64,000 bases of DNA from Amycolatopsis alkalitolerans. GTDB taxonomy: Bacteria; Actinomycetota; Actinomycetes; Mycobacteriales; Pseudonocardiaceae. The notes under the pieces were generated by a model. That model ran no database searches and was not told where the DNA came from. It worked only from the letters and a program-made list of their open reading frames with translations. The stretch spans positions 1-64,000 of the forward strand of contig NZ_VDFW01000009.1 of NCBI RefSeq assembly GCF_006152065.1, given 5' to 3'. Each line of letters begins with the position of its first letter. Position 1 is the stretch's first letter. The position numbers and the translations under genes are program-made. Positions 42,091 to 50,063 of this stretch are shown piece by piece.

Positions 42091-43058
42091 TGTACCGGGA
42101 GTGGGCCGCCGCGGCGGAGCGGGCGATCACGACGCGGCATCTGCGCCGGGTCTGGGCGCTGCCGCGCACCGTGCTCGGCCGCAGCGGCTGGCCGCCGACC
42201 CCGGACCAGCGCGTGCACTGGCACTGGAACTACTGGTGGCAGGCGCATCTGCTCGACTGCCTCATCGACGCCCAGCTTCGTGAGCCCACGCCGGCGCGCT
42301 CGGTGACCATCGACCGGTTCATGCGGACTGTGCGGCTGCGTAATTTCGGGCGCTGGACCAACGAGTACTACGACGACATGGCCTGGCTCGGGCTCGCGAT
42401 GCAGCGCGCGGGCCGTGACGTTTCGGTGCTGCTGGCCGAGTTGCGCGGTGCGTGGACCGCCGAGGGTGGCGGCGGGATCTGGTGGCATAAGGGGGACCGG
42501 TTCAAGAACGCGCCGTCCAACGGTCCGGCCGCGATCCTCCACGCGCGTGCCGGTGAGACCGAGCGCGCGCGGGAGCTGTTCGAGTGGATGGACGCGACGC
42601 TCGTCGACCCCGCGACCGGTCTCGTATGGGACGGCCTGCGGGTGGACGACGGCGAGCTGGTGAAGGCGATTTACACGTATTGCCAAGGGGTTTTCCTGGG
42701 CACCTGCCTTGAGCTGTCCGAAGTGGACGCTGCCGCGCGGACCGTGCGGGCGGTCGCCGCGCACTGCGCGCCGGGCGGGGTGCTGCGCGGCCAGGGCGGC
42801 GGGGACGGTGGGTTGTTCGCCGGGATCCTGGCGCGGTACCTGGCGCTCGCCGCCGGCCGGTTGCCCGCCCCGGGGGGCGACGCGGCTCGGTCTCTGGTCC
42901 TGGACTCGGCGCAGGCCGCCTGGTCCGGCGCGACAGAAGCCCCCGGCGGCCCGCTGTTCAGCTCCGAATGGTCCGAACCAGCCCCGGACGAAGCCTCCCG
43001 CGACCTGTCCGTCCAGGTCGGCGCCTGGCTCCTGCTGGAAGCCGCCGCCACCCTCTGA
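42090..43058 (+). CDS. Glycoside hydrolase family 76 protein, without signal peptide
   Basis: A 322-aa (alpha/alpha)6-barrel protein of GH76, known for endo-alpha-1,6-mannanases. The N-terminal HWHWNYWWQAHLLDCLIDAQ and the catalytic Asp pair in FGRWTNEYYDDMAWLGLAMQ (the D-D motif) are visible, as is GGGIWWHKGDRFKNAPSNGP. There is no signal peptide or membrane anchor, so the protein is predicted to be cytoplasmic, unusual for a mannanase. The ATG overlaps the TrmH stop (TGATG-type). It ends before a repeat array and a convergent LacI gene. Confidence 0.9.
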   Translation: MYREWAAAAERAITTRHLRRVWALPRTVLGRSGWPPTPDQRVHWHWNYWWQAHLLDCLIDAQLREPTPARSVTIDRFMRTVRLRNFGRWTNEYYDDMAWLGLAMQRAGRDVSVLLAELRGAWTAEGGGGIWWHKGDRFKNAPSNGPAAILHARAGETERARELFEWMDATLVDPATGLVWDGLRVDDGELVKAIYTYCQGVFLGTCLELSEVDAAARTVRAVAAHCAPGGVLRGQGGGDGGLFAGILARYLALAAGRLPAPGGDAARSLVLDSAQAAWSGATEAPGGPLFSSEWSEPAPDEASRDLSVQVGAWLLLEAAATL

Positions 43059-43138
43059 CCCCGCGACGAGCAAACTCACCCGCGCCACGCGCCAACTCAC
43101 GAGCGCAGCGGGCAAACACGCCGGGCCCGCCCCCCCAC

Positions 43139-43243
43139 GTCGGCGTGTTGGCCCGGGGCGTCGGCGTGTTGGCCAGACGCGGCGGCGAGTTGGCCCGGGG
43201 CGGCGGCGTGTTGGCCCGAGGCGGCGGCGTGTTGGCCCGAGGC
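43139..43243. repeat. Five tandem copies of a 21-bp repeat between convergent genes
   Basis: Units close to GGCGGCGTGTTGGCCCGAGGC occur five times head to tail at 43139, 43160, 43181, 43202 and 43223. The last two are identical; the others differ at two to five positions (for example GAGTT for GTGTT, or a GTC start). Just upstream, 43067-43122 contains inverted relatives (GGCAAACACGCC, GCCAACTCAC), so the whole can fold into alternative hairpins. The array fills the gap between the stops of GH76 and LacI. It could act as a bidirectional terminator, or be a mobile intergenic repeat. On the minus strand it would encode PPPRANT heptapeptides, but no gene is there. Confidence 0.85.
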
Positions 43244-43250
43244 GGCGGGG

Positions 43251-44267
43251 TTAGCAACCGCAGGAGTGGCGGTGCATCAGGTGGGGTGGGAGGCGGATAG
43301 TTTCGGGGCGGCGGTCCGGATCGGTGATCCGGGCCAGGAGCAGGCGCACCGCCTGGCGGCCGATCTCCTCGGTCGGCTGCGCCATGGTCGTCAGGGGCGG
43401 GTCGACGAGATCGGCCCATTCGGCGTCGTCGTAGCCGGCGATCGCGAACTCCCGGCCGACGCGCAGGCCACGCCGCCGCGCCTCGTGCAGCGCGCCGACC
43501 ATCATCGCGTCGTTGGCGACCACCAGCGCCGAAGGCGGCTCGGACAGCTCCATCAACCGGCGCAGCGCGGCTGCGCCACCCTCTTTCGAGGAATGCCCGG
43601 TCACCACCAGTTCCGGCTGCCACGTCAGCCCACCGCGGCCCAGCCCGAGCCGGTAACCGAGTATCCGCTCCTCGCTCGTGCTCAGCCCGGGCACACCGCT
43701 GATCAGCCCGATCCGCCGGTGCCCCAGCGACGCCAGATGCTCGGTGAGCGCCGAGGTCGACTGGATGTTCTCCGAGCCGACCTGGTCCACGTCGGTCCGC
43801 GTGGTCAACCGGTCGACGAGGACGACCGGCACGCCGAGCGACACCAACTCGCTGATCACCGCCCCGTCGCCGGGCGCGGGAGTCAGCAACAGACCTTCGA
43901 CGCGGCGGGAGCGAAGCGCGCGTACGGTGTCCTGCTCGGTTGCGACCGCGTCGTGGGTATCGGCGAGCAGCACCGTGTACCCCGCTTCGGCGGCTTCGCG
44001 CTCGACAGCCTGCATCAGCGCCGCGAAGTAGGGGTTGGCGAGCAACGAGATCGCGACCCCGATCGAGCGCGTGCCGCCGGTGACGAGCGAGCGGGCGATG
44101 ACGTCACCCGTGTAGCCCGTCTTCTCGATCGCCGCGAGCACCGCGGCCTTCGTCTCCGGCGCCACCGCCCGCGTCCCGTTCACGACATGCGACACGGTGG
44201 TGATGGACACCCCGGCCAGCTCCGCGATATCCCGCTGAGTGGGCCTGACAGATCTTTGCCGCGACAT
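43251..44267 (-). CDS. LacI-family regulator of the sugar ABC operon
   Basis: A 338-aa repressor. The helix-turn-helix is PTQRDIAELAGVSITTVSHVVNGTRAV and the hinge region GDVIARSLVTGGTRSIGV, followed by a type I periplasmic-binding-like domain (ISLLANPYFAALMQAVEREA, VGSENIQSTSALTEHLASLG, FAIAGYDDAEWADLVDPPLT). It ends HRHSCGC. ATG 44267 has GGGAGCG upstream; a longer frame adds MTGAF. It is divergent from the ABC transporter operon with a 24-bp LacI-type palindrome between, which it presumably binds to repress both in the absence of sugar. Confidence 0.93.
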   Translation of the reverse strand: MSRQRSVRPTQRDIAELAGVSITTVSHVVNGTRAVAPETKAAVLAAIEKTGYTGDVIARSLVTGGTRSIGVAISLLANPYFAALMQAVEREAAEAGYTVLLADTHDAVATEQDTVRALRSRRVEGLLLTPAPGDGAVISELVSLGVPVVLVDRLTTRTDVDQVGSENIQSTSALTEHLASLGHRRIGLISGVPGLSTSEERILGYRLGLGRGGLTWQPELVVTGHSSKEGGAAALRRLMELSEPPSALVVANDAMMVGALHEARRRGLRVGREFAIAGYDDAEWADLVDPPLTTMAQPTEEIGRQAVRLLLARITDPDRRPETIRLPPHLMHRHSCGC

Positions 44268-44291
44268 GAACGCTCCCGTCAATGCTTACCG

Positions 44292-44315
44292 GCAAGCGTT
44301 TGCGCAAACGCTTGC
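44292..44315. promoter_or_regulatory. 24-bp perfect palindrome, LacI operator of the sugar operon
   Basis: Each half reads GCAAGCGTTTGC and its complement, so the site contains two overlapping LacI-type cores (AAGCGTTT and AAACGCTT) back to back. It is 24 bases from the LacI start and 63 bases from the ABC lipoprotein start. Two LacI dimers could bind on adjacent turns, giving tighter control than the single 12-bp site at 2227. Confidence 0.85.
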
Positions 44316-44378
44316 GAGATCAGGATAGAGATCTCTACCGTCCGGGCAGCAAGGTCCCAGCCTCGATGGGGAGGTCCC

Positions 44379-45395
44379 GTGAGACATCGCAGTCTCCTGT
44401 GCCTGCTTGTGGCCGCCGCAGTGACGGTCAGCGGGTGCACGGTCGAACGGCACTGGGGTGGCAGCGCCAGCACAGGAGCTGGCGGCGACGGCAATGCTGC
44501 TGCCAAGATCGGCCTGGTCACCAAAACCAACACGAACCCGTATTTCGTCGAACTGCGCAACGCCGCGAGCGCGGCCGCGCAAGCTCAGGGCGCCGACTTC
44601 GTCGCGCTCGCCGGGCAGTTCGACGGCGACAACGACGGCCAGGTCCGCGCCATCGAGAACCTCATGCAACAGGGCGCGACCACGATCCTGATCACGCCGA
44701 ACTCCTCCACCGGCGTGCTGGACGCGATCGACCGGGCGCGCAAGGCCGGCATCATGGTGATCGCGCTCGACACCGCGACCGATCCGGCGAGCGCCGTCGA
44801 CGCCACGTTCGCCACGGACAATCTCGCCGCCGGCCGCCAGCAGGGCCAGTACGTCAAGGCCGCGCTCGGCGGCGCCGCACCGAAGCTGATCATGATCGAC
44901 GGCACCGCGGGCAGCACCGTGGACACCTTCCGCCACAACGGTTTCCTCGAAGGAATCGGGCTCAAGGACGGCGACCCGGCGATCGTCGGGCGCGAGCCGG
45001 CGAACGGGGATCAGAGCACCGCGCAGCAGAAGATGGAGAACCTGCTGCAGCGTTCGAGCGATGTCGACGCCGTCTACACGATGAACGAACCCACCGCGCG
45101 TGGTGCGTTCGCGGCACTGCAGGCGCGGGGGCTGCACGTCGTGATGGGCTCGATCGACGGCGGCTGCCAGGGTGTGGAGAACGTGCGCGACGGCGAGTAC
45201 GCGGCGACGGTCATGCAGTTCCCGCGCAAGATGGCCCAGGAGGGCGTGCACGCGGCCGTCGAATACGCGAAGACCGGCAAGAAGCCGAGCGGGTTCATCG
45301 ACACCGGATCCGTCGTGATCACCGACCAACCGATGCCCGGTGTGCCCAGCCACGACACCCGATGGGGCCTGCAGAACTGCTGGGGGACGAAATGA
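44379..45395 (+). CDS. Sugar ABC transporter substrate-binding lipoprotein (FrcB-like)
   Basis: A 338-aa lipoprotein. The signal peptide LLCLLVAAAVTVSGC ends in a lipobox cysteine at about residue 20, tethering the protein outside the membrane. The type I binding fold follows: KIGLVTKTNTNPYFVELRNA, LMQQGATTILITPNSSTGVL, KAGIMVIALDTATDPA, VYTMNEPTARGAFAALQARG. This is the ribose/fructose-binding (RbsB/FrcB) class. GTG 44379 follows GGGGAGG. It is first in a chain of overlapping genes for permease, ATPase and two kinases; the ligand is probably a hexose such as fructose, by comparison with frc operons. Confidence 0.93.
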   Translation: MRHRSLLCLLVAAAVTVSGCTVERHWGGSASTGAGGDGNAAAKIGLVTKTNTNPYFVELRNAASAAAQAQGADFVALAGQFDGDNDGQVRAIENLMQQGATTILITPNSSTGVLDAIDRARKAGIMVIALDTATDPASAVDATFATDNLAAGRQQGQYVKAALGGAAPKLIMIDGTAGSTVDTFRHNGFLEGIGLKDGDPAIVGREPANGDQSTAQQKMENLLQRSSDVDAVYTMNEPTARGAFAALQARGLHVVMGSIDGGCQGVENVRDGEYAATVMQFPRKMAQEGVHAAVEYAKTGKKPSGFIDTGSVVITDQPMPGVPSHDTRWGLQNCWGTK

Positions 45396-46381
45396 CCGCC
45401 GTAACCGCGGAACGCCGGACACACGACAGCGCTGGTGAGTTCTTCCTGCGCGCGCCCGCCGCCGGGCCCGCGCTCGCGCTCATCCTCGCGATGATCATCT
45501 TTTCGCTGTCCACCAGCAGGTTCCTCGAACTGGACAACCTGTCGCTGATGGTCGACCAGGCGCTCGTGGTCGGCACGCTCGCGCTCGGCCAGACGCTGAT
45601 CATCCTCACCGCCGGGATCGACCTGTCCAATGCCTCGGCCATGGTGCTGGGCACCCTGATCATGGCGAAGCTGTTCGCCGGCGGCATGCCGGGGCCGGCC
45701 GCGCTGATCCTCGGCGTGCTCGTCACGATCGGCATCGGGCTGGTGATCGGCTCGCTGGTCACGAAGGTCAAGCTGCCGCCGTTCATCGTGACGCTGGGCT
45801 TCTTCACGATGCTCACCGCGGCGGACAAGCTCGTCGCGAGCGGCCAGGCCGTGCCGGTGACCGAGCACGGCGTACTCACCTGGCTCGGCACCCAGCGCTA
45901 CCTGTTCGGCGGTATCCCCGTCACCTACGGCATGACCGTGGCACTCGTGATGTACCTGGTCGTGTGGTACGCGCTCACGCGAACGGCGTGGGGCAAGCAC
46001 GTCTACGCCGTCGGCGACAACGCCGAGGCGGCACGGCTGTCCGGGATCGAGGTGAACCGCACGGTGATCTCGGTGTACGTCGTCGCCGGGCTGATCTTCG
46101 GCCTCGCCGCGTGGCAGGCCCTCGGCCGGATCCCGAACGCCGACCCGAACGCGTTCCAGCTGGGCAACCTGCAGTCGATCACCGCGGTGGTGCTCGGCGG
46201 CACGAGCCTGTTCGGCGGCCGCGGTTCGGTGCTCGGCACGATGGTCGGCGCGCTGATCGTGACCGTGCTGCAGTCCGGTCTGTCCCAACTCGGCGTCGAC
46301 TCGCTGTACCAGGACCTCGCGACGGGTGCCCTGGTCATCGCCGCCGTCATCGTCGACCGTCTGGCGAGGAGGAAGTCATGA
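45392..46381 (+). CDS. Sugar ABC transporter permease (FrcC-like)
   Basis: A 329-aa RbsC/FrcC-type permease with about nine to ten helices. Typical parts are LSLMVDQALVVGTLALGQTLIILTAGIDLSNASAM (the G-I-D-L-S signature), KVKLPPFIVTLGFFTMLTAADKL, TAWGKHVYAVGDNAEAARLSGIEVNR and ITAVVLGGTSLFGGRGSVLGT. ATG 45392 overlaps the stop of the binding-protein gene (ATGA). It forms a homodimeric pore with the ATPase encoded next. Confidence 0.95.
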   Translation: MTAVTAERRTHDSAGEFFLRAPAAGPALALILAMIIFSLSTSRFLELDNLSLMVDQALVVGTLALGQTLIILTAGIDLSNASAMVLGTLIMAKLFAGGMPGPAALILGVLVTIGIGLVIGSLVTKVKLPPFIVTLGFFTMLTAADKLVASGQAVPVTEHGVLTWLGTQRYLFGGIPVTYGMTVALVMYLVVWYALTRTAWGKHVYAVGDNAEAARLSGIEVNRTVISVYVVAGLIFGLAAWQALGRIPNADPNAFQLGNLQSITAVVLGGTSLFGGRGSVLGTMVGALIVTVLQSGLSQLGVDSLYQDLATGALVIAAVIVDRLARRKS

Positions 46382-47187
46382 CCACTCCCACCCTGTCCGC
46401 GCGCGGGCTGGTCAAACGCTACGGACACGTCACCGCGATCGACGGCGCCGACTTCGACCTCTACCCGGGCGAAGTGCTCGCCGTGGTCGGCGACAACGGG
46501 GCCGGGAAGTCCAGCCTGATCAAGGCGTTGTCGGGCGCTCTCGTGCCCGACGCCGGCGAGATCAAAGTGGACGGTGAGACCGTGCACCTGCGCACTCCGA
46601 TCGACGCCCGCCGCATCGGCATCGAGACCGTGTACCAGGATCTGGCGCTCTCGCCGGCACAGGACATCGCGGCGAACATGTTCCTGGGCCGGGAAGTCCG
46701 GCGCACCGGCCCGCTCCGGCTCGTCCGCAAGCTGGACACGGCGAAAATGCGCACCGAGGCCCAGCGCGTCCTCGACGAGCTGGACATCAAGGTCAAGTCG
46801 ATCACGCAGCCGGTCGAGACGCTGTCGGGCGGGCAGCGTCAGGGTGTCGCGGTCGCGCGGGCGGCGGCGTTCGGCAGCAAGGCGGTGATCATGGACGAGC
46901 CGACCGCGGCGCTCGGCGTCGCCGAATCCGGGCGAGTGCTCGCGCTGATCCACCGGATCCGCGAGCGCGGCCTGCCGGTGGTGCTGATCAGCCACAACAT
47001 GCCGCACGTGTTCGAGCTCGCCGACCGGATCCACGTGCACCGGCTCGGCAGGCGCGTCGCGGTCGTGTCGCCGGAGACGACGTCGATGAACGAAGTCGTC
47101 GGGCTGATCACCGGTGCGCTGGAGGTCGGCGAAAACGGTGCGGTGCGCGAGGTCGAAGCGGCTGTCCACACGGGACTGTCGGCATGA
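46378..47187 (+). CDS. Sugar ABC transporter ATPase, single-domain (FrcA-like)
   Basis: A 269-aa ATPase: Walker A GDNGAGKSSLIKAL, Q-loop region ETVYQDLALSPAQDIAANMF, signature LSGGQRQGVAVARA, Walker B KAVIMDEPTAAL and H-loop VVLISHN. Unlike RbsA/XylG, which carry two ATPase domains, it has one, as in FrcA of rhizobial fructose importers, with the typical VYQDLAL and NMPHVFELADRI. It is coupled to the permease by an ATGA overlap and to the following kinase. Confidence 0.95.
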   Translation: MTTPTLSARGLVKRYGHVTAIDGADFDLYPGEVLAVVGDNGAGKSSLIKALSGALVPDAGEIKVDGETVHLRTPIDARRIGIETVYQDLALSPAQDIAANMFLGREVRRTGPLRLVRKLDTAKMRTEAQRVLDELDIKVKSITQPVETLSGGQRQGVAVARAAAFGSKAVIMDEPTAALGVAESGRVLALIHRIRERGLPVVLISHNMPHVFELADRIHVHRLGRRVAVVSPETTSMNEVVGLITGALEVGENGAVREVEAAVHTGLSA

Positions 47188-48017
47188 CCGTCCTTCTCGC
47201 CGGCCTCTGTACGATCGATGTGGTGCAGCGGGTGGCCGAACTGCCCGCGCCCGGCGAGAAGGTGCAGTCCTTGTCGGTGGACGTGGCCGCGGGCGGGCCG
47301 GCGGCCAATGCGGCGGTGACGGTCGCCGCGCTCGGGGGCCGGGCGCGGTTGCTGACGGTCCTCGGTTCGCACCCGCTCGCCGGCCTCGCCCGTGCCGACC
47401 TTTCCGCCTGCGGGGTGGATTTCGTCGATATCGCGCCATCCGTCGCGGACCCGCCAGCGTTGAGTGCCGTCGCGGTCAGGGATCGCGACGGCGAACGCAC
47501 GGTGGTCTCCCGCAACGCGGCGAACAGTCCCGCCTTCTCCGGCGCGCCCTGGGAGCTGGACGGGGTGAGCGCGGTCCTGGTCGACGGTCACCACCCGGAA
47601 CTGGCGCTGGGCACCGCGCGCTGGGCCCGCGCACAGGGGATTCCGGTCGTGCTGGACGCGGGAAGCTGGAAACCGGTGCTCGACGAACTGCTGCCGCTGG
47701 TCGACATCGCCGCCTGCTCGGCGCATTTCCGCGCGCCCGGGCCGGATCTGCTCGACCGCGGGGTTGCCACGGTGATCACGACGGCGGGCGCGGACCCGGT
47801 GCGCTGGCGAACGGCGTCCGCCGCGGGCGAGGTGCCAGTCCCGGCCACCGAAGCGCGGGACACCCTGGGCGCGGGCGATGTCTGGCACGGCGCGCTCGCA
47901 TACGGTGTCGGGAGGTTCGAGTTACCGGAGCTGATCCGGTACGCCAACGAGGTGGCCGCGCGGCGGGTGCGGTACGCCGGGCCGCGGGCCTGGGTGATGA
48001 GGATGGGAATGCCATGA
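47184..48017 (+). CDS. PfkB-family carbohydrate kinase
   Basis: A 277-aa ribokinase-fold kinase. The N-terminal GLCTIDVVQRVAELPAPGEKVQS and AAGGPAANAAVTVAALGGRA (substrate GG switch) and the catalytic DTLGAGDVWHGALAYG with the base Asp are present. It is shorter than most PfkB kinases (about 310 aa). It probably phosphorylates the imported sugar or a derivative. It overlaps both neighbours (ATGA), so it is a regular part of the ABC operon, next to a second, unrelated kinase. Confidence 0.92.
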   Translation: MTVLLAGLCTIDVVQRVAELPAPGEKVQSLSVDVAAGGPAANAAVTVAALGGRARLLTVLGSHPLAGLARADLSACGVDFVDIAPSVADPPALSAVAVRDRDGERTVVSRNAANSPAFSGAPWELDGVSAVLVDGHHPELALGTARWARAQGIPVVLDAGSWKPVLDELLPLVDIAACSAHFRAPGPDLLDRGVATVITTAGADPVRWRTASAAGEVPVPATEARDTLGAGDVWHGALAYGVGRFELPELIRYANEVAARRVRYAGPRAWVMRMGMP

Positions 48018-48649
48018 CGTCGTTCGACGACCTGCTGGAACGCGCGGAATCGCTGGTGGCGCGCGGTGAGCGGACACTGCTCGGGATCGTGGGCGCGCCC
48101 GCTTCGGGCAAGACCACACTCGCGTGGGCGCTCGCGAACGCGCTCGGCAACCGGGCGGCGGTGGTCGGGATGGACGGGTTCCACCTCGCCCAGGTCGAGC
48201 TGCGCAGGCTGGGCCGGGCCGAACGCAAGGGCGCGCCCGACACGTTCGACGCGCACGGTTACGTGCATTTGCTCGGCCGGCTCAAGGCCGGGCGGGAAAC
48301 CGTGTACGCGCCGGAGTTCCGGCGTGAGATCGAGGAACCGATCGCAGGGGCCGTCCCGGTCTCGGCGGACGTGCCGCTCGTCATCACCGAGGGCAACTAT
48401 CTGTTGCTGGACTCGCCACCGTGGGCCGCGGTGCGCGGACTGCTGGACGAGGTGTGGTTTCTCGCGCCCGACGAGCATGAGCGGGTCGAGCGGCTCGTGA
48501 CCCGGCACCGCCTGTACGGCCGGTCGCTCGTCGAGGCGCGGCGCCGGGCGCTGGGCAGCGACCAGCGGAACGCCGATCTGATCGTGCCGAGCGCGGCGCG
48601 CGCGGATCTCGTGCTGGAGAATATGCCGCTGGCCAACTTCGCCATATGA
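48014..48649 (+). CDS. FrcK-like P-loop kinase (uridine-kinase/PanK superfamily)
   Basis: A 211-aa P-loop kinase: Walker A LGIVGAPASGKTTLAWALAN, then AVVGMDGFHLAQVELRRLGR, ERKGAPDTFDAHGYVHLLGR, VYAPEFRREIEEPIAGAV and VITEGNYLLL. This pattern marks the nucleoside/nucleotide-kinase-family proteins that include FrcK of the Sinorhizobium fructose importer, of unproved substrate. The gene is coupled to the PfkB kinase by an ATGA overlap. Having both kinases suggests two phosphorylation steps or a regulatory role for one. The following SDR is broken. Confidence 0.9.
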   Translation: MTSFDDLLERAESLVARGERTLLGIVGAPASGKTTLAWALANALGNRAAVVGMDGFHLAQVELRRLGRAERKGAPDTFDAHGYVHLLGRLKAGRETVYAPEFRREIEEPIAGAVPVSADVPLVITEGNYLLLDSPPWAAVRGLLDEVWFLAPDEHERVERLVTRHRLYGRSLVEARRRALGSDQRNADLIVPSAARADLVLENMPLANFAI

Positions 48650-49437
48650 CGCTGATCGTGACCGGCGGGAGCCGGGGGATCGGGGCCGCGGTATGTCTGC
48701 TGGCGGCTTCCCACGGGTACGACGTGGTGATCAACTACGCGTCGGACGGGGTCGCGGCCCAGGAAGTGGCGTCGCAGGTGCGGGCGCTCGGCCGGCGGGC
48801 GCTGACGGTGCGCGGCGACGTCTCGGCCGAAGAGGACGTGACGGAACTGTTCGACGCGGCCACGGAGTTCGGGCCGCTGATCGGAGTCGTCAACAACGCG
48901 GCGATCACCGGCAACACCCCGGGCCGTCTCGACGAGCAGAGCGCCGAGACGGTGAAGAGGGTGCTGGACGTCAACGTCGGCGGGGTGTTCCTGTGCTGCC
49001 GCGAGGCGGTGCGGCGGATGTCCACGCGGTACGGCGGTTCGGGCGGCGTGATCGTGAACATCTCCTCGACGGCCGCGCGGACCGCTTCGGCTTCAGCGCT
49101 GCGGCGCGGAGCGCCTCGATCAGGGGTGGTGGTCGGGCGACGGGCGGGCGGGTGCATTACGCGGCGACGAAGGCCGCCGTGGAGACGATGACCGTCGGCC
49201 TGGCGCAGGAGGTCGCGCGTGAGGGCATCCGGGTGAACGCTGTCGCGCCGGGCATGGTCGAAACGGGCCTGCACGAGGCGGCCGGTCTGCCGGACCGGCT
49301 CGAAAGGCTCGCGCCGGGCATCCCGCTCGGGCGCGCGGGCCGGCCCGAAGAGATCGCCGAAGCCGTGCTGTGGGCTGCTCTCCCGAGCGTCGTCGTACGC
49401 CACCGGCTCGGTACTCACCGTGGGCGGCGGGCGTTGA
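48646..49437 (+). pseudogene. SDR oxidoreductase gene broken by two frame changes
   Basis: The first part reads normally (MTLIVTGGSRGIGAAVCLLA, VVNNAAITGNTP, VIVNISSTAARTAS). The catalytic YAATKAAVETMTVGLAQEVA, REGIRVNAVAPGMVETGLHE and GRPEEIAEAVLW are in a different frame from 49158 on. After Trp codon 49371-49373 an extra G (49374) restores the first frame for LLSRASSYATGSVLTVGGGR and the TGA at 49435. Between the catalytic Ser (49066) and Tyr (49158) are 92 bases instead of about 39, so roughly 53 extra bases (3n+2) are present. It overlaps the FrcK-like gene (ATGA). Sequencing error is possible for the single G. Confidence 0.82.
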
Positions 49438-49440
49438 AAG

Positions 49441-49479
49441 TTGTCCACAGGCTGTGAGCAATTCGCTGAGTTGTCCACA
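49441..49479 (+). promoter_or_regulatory. Two perfect DnaA-box sequences 30 bp apart
   Basis: TTGTCCACA occurs at 49441-49449 and 49471-49479, same orientation, centre distance 30 bp (about three helical turns). This is the preferred DnaA box of high-GC actinobacteria. The gap between the broken SDR and the VOC gene also contains AAGCGTTT at about 49491, identical to the core of the LacI operator at 44292. Only two boxes and no AT-rich unwinding element are seen, so this is not an origin; a DnaA-titration or regulatory site is possible. Confidence 0.5.
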
Positions 49480-49554
49480 GATTCACGAGAAAGCGTTTAC
49501 TCAGCGCGAGCGTCGGTAGCCTTGCCGTGGGGAACACGAAAGGACGGCTGCCGT

Positions 49555-49968
49555 ATGTCCACGCTGACCGGCGTGCATCACCTGGCGCTCACGGTGACGG
49601 ACGTGGATCGCAGTGTCCCGTGGTATGAGCGGGTGCTGGATCTGAAGGAGGTCGCCCGCCGCGAGGACGCGGAGACCGGGATCCGGAAGGTGGTGCTGTG
49701 CGGGCGGGCCGAGGCGTTCTCGGTGATCCTGGTCCAGCATCCGGACACCGAGTTGGGCGACTTCGACGAGCGGCGCGCGGGTCTCGACCACGTGGCGTTC
49801 ACGGTGGACTCCTACGCCGAACTCAAGGAATGGGAGAGCCGGCTCGTGGAGTACGGCGTCACCCACTCCCCGGCCAAGGCGTCCCGCACGCTGCCCGGCT
49901 CCGCCGTCGTGGTCTTCCGCGATCCGGACGGGATCCAGCTCGAGGTCTGGGCGGATCCGACCTCCTGA
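49555..49968 (+). CDS. VOC/glyoxalase-family protein
   Basis: A 137-aa vicinal-oxygen-chelate protein. The first module begins TGVHHLALTVTDVDRSVPWYERVLDLKEVA with the metal-ligand His; the second has RAGLDHVAFTVDSYAELKEWESRL and ends VVVFRDPDGIQLEVWAD with the Glu ligand. This complete ligand set suggests a metalloenzyme such as a lyase, dioxygenase or resistance-type protein; substrate unknown. ATG 49555 with AAGGA upstream is used; the frame open from 49441 would run through the DnaA boxes. Confidence 0.92.
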   Translation: MSTLTGVHHLALTVTDVDRSVPWYERVLDLKEVARREDAETGIRKVVLCGRAEAFSVILVQHPDTELGDFDERRAGLDHVAFTVDSYAELKEWESRLVEYGVTHSPAKASRTLPGSAVVVFRDPDGIQLEVWADPTS

Positions 49969-50063
49969 AGCGGACGCGCGTTGCCGACGCTCTTGACGTC
50001 CTCCCGCACCTGCGCGCCGGCCTCGAAGCTGCTTGCGCGTGGCTCCACCACCGCGAAGGAGGG

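Noticed and set aside
43139-43243. CRISPR array
   Set aside because: Units are directly adjacent without variable spacers and no cas genes are present.
43139-43623. Protein-coding PPPRANT heptapeptide repeat on the minus strand
   Set aside because: The frame is antisense to or beyond the LacI stop, has no start signal, and the repeats fit a DNA-level element.
49441-49479. Origin of replication
   Set aside because: Only two DnaA boxes, no dnaA/dnaN nearby and no AT-rich unwinding element.
49480-49510. LacI operator at the AAGCGTTT near 49491
   Set aside because: The core is shared with the 44292 site but the flanks are not symmetric, so evidence is too thin for a separate feature.
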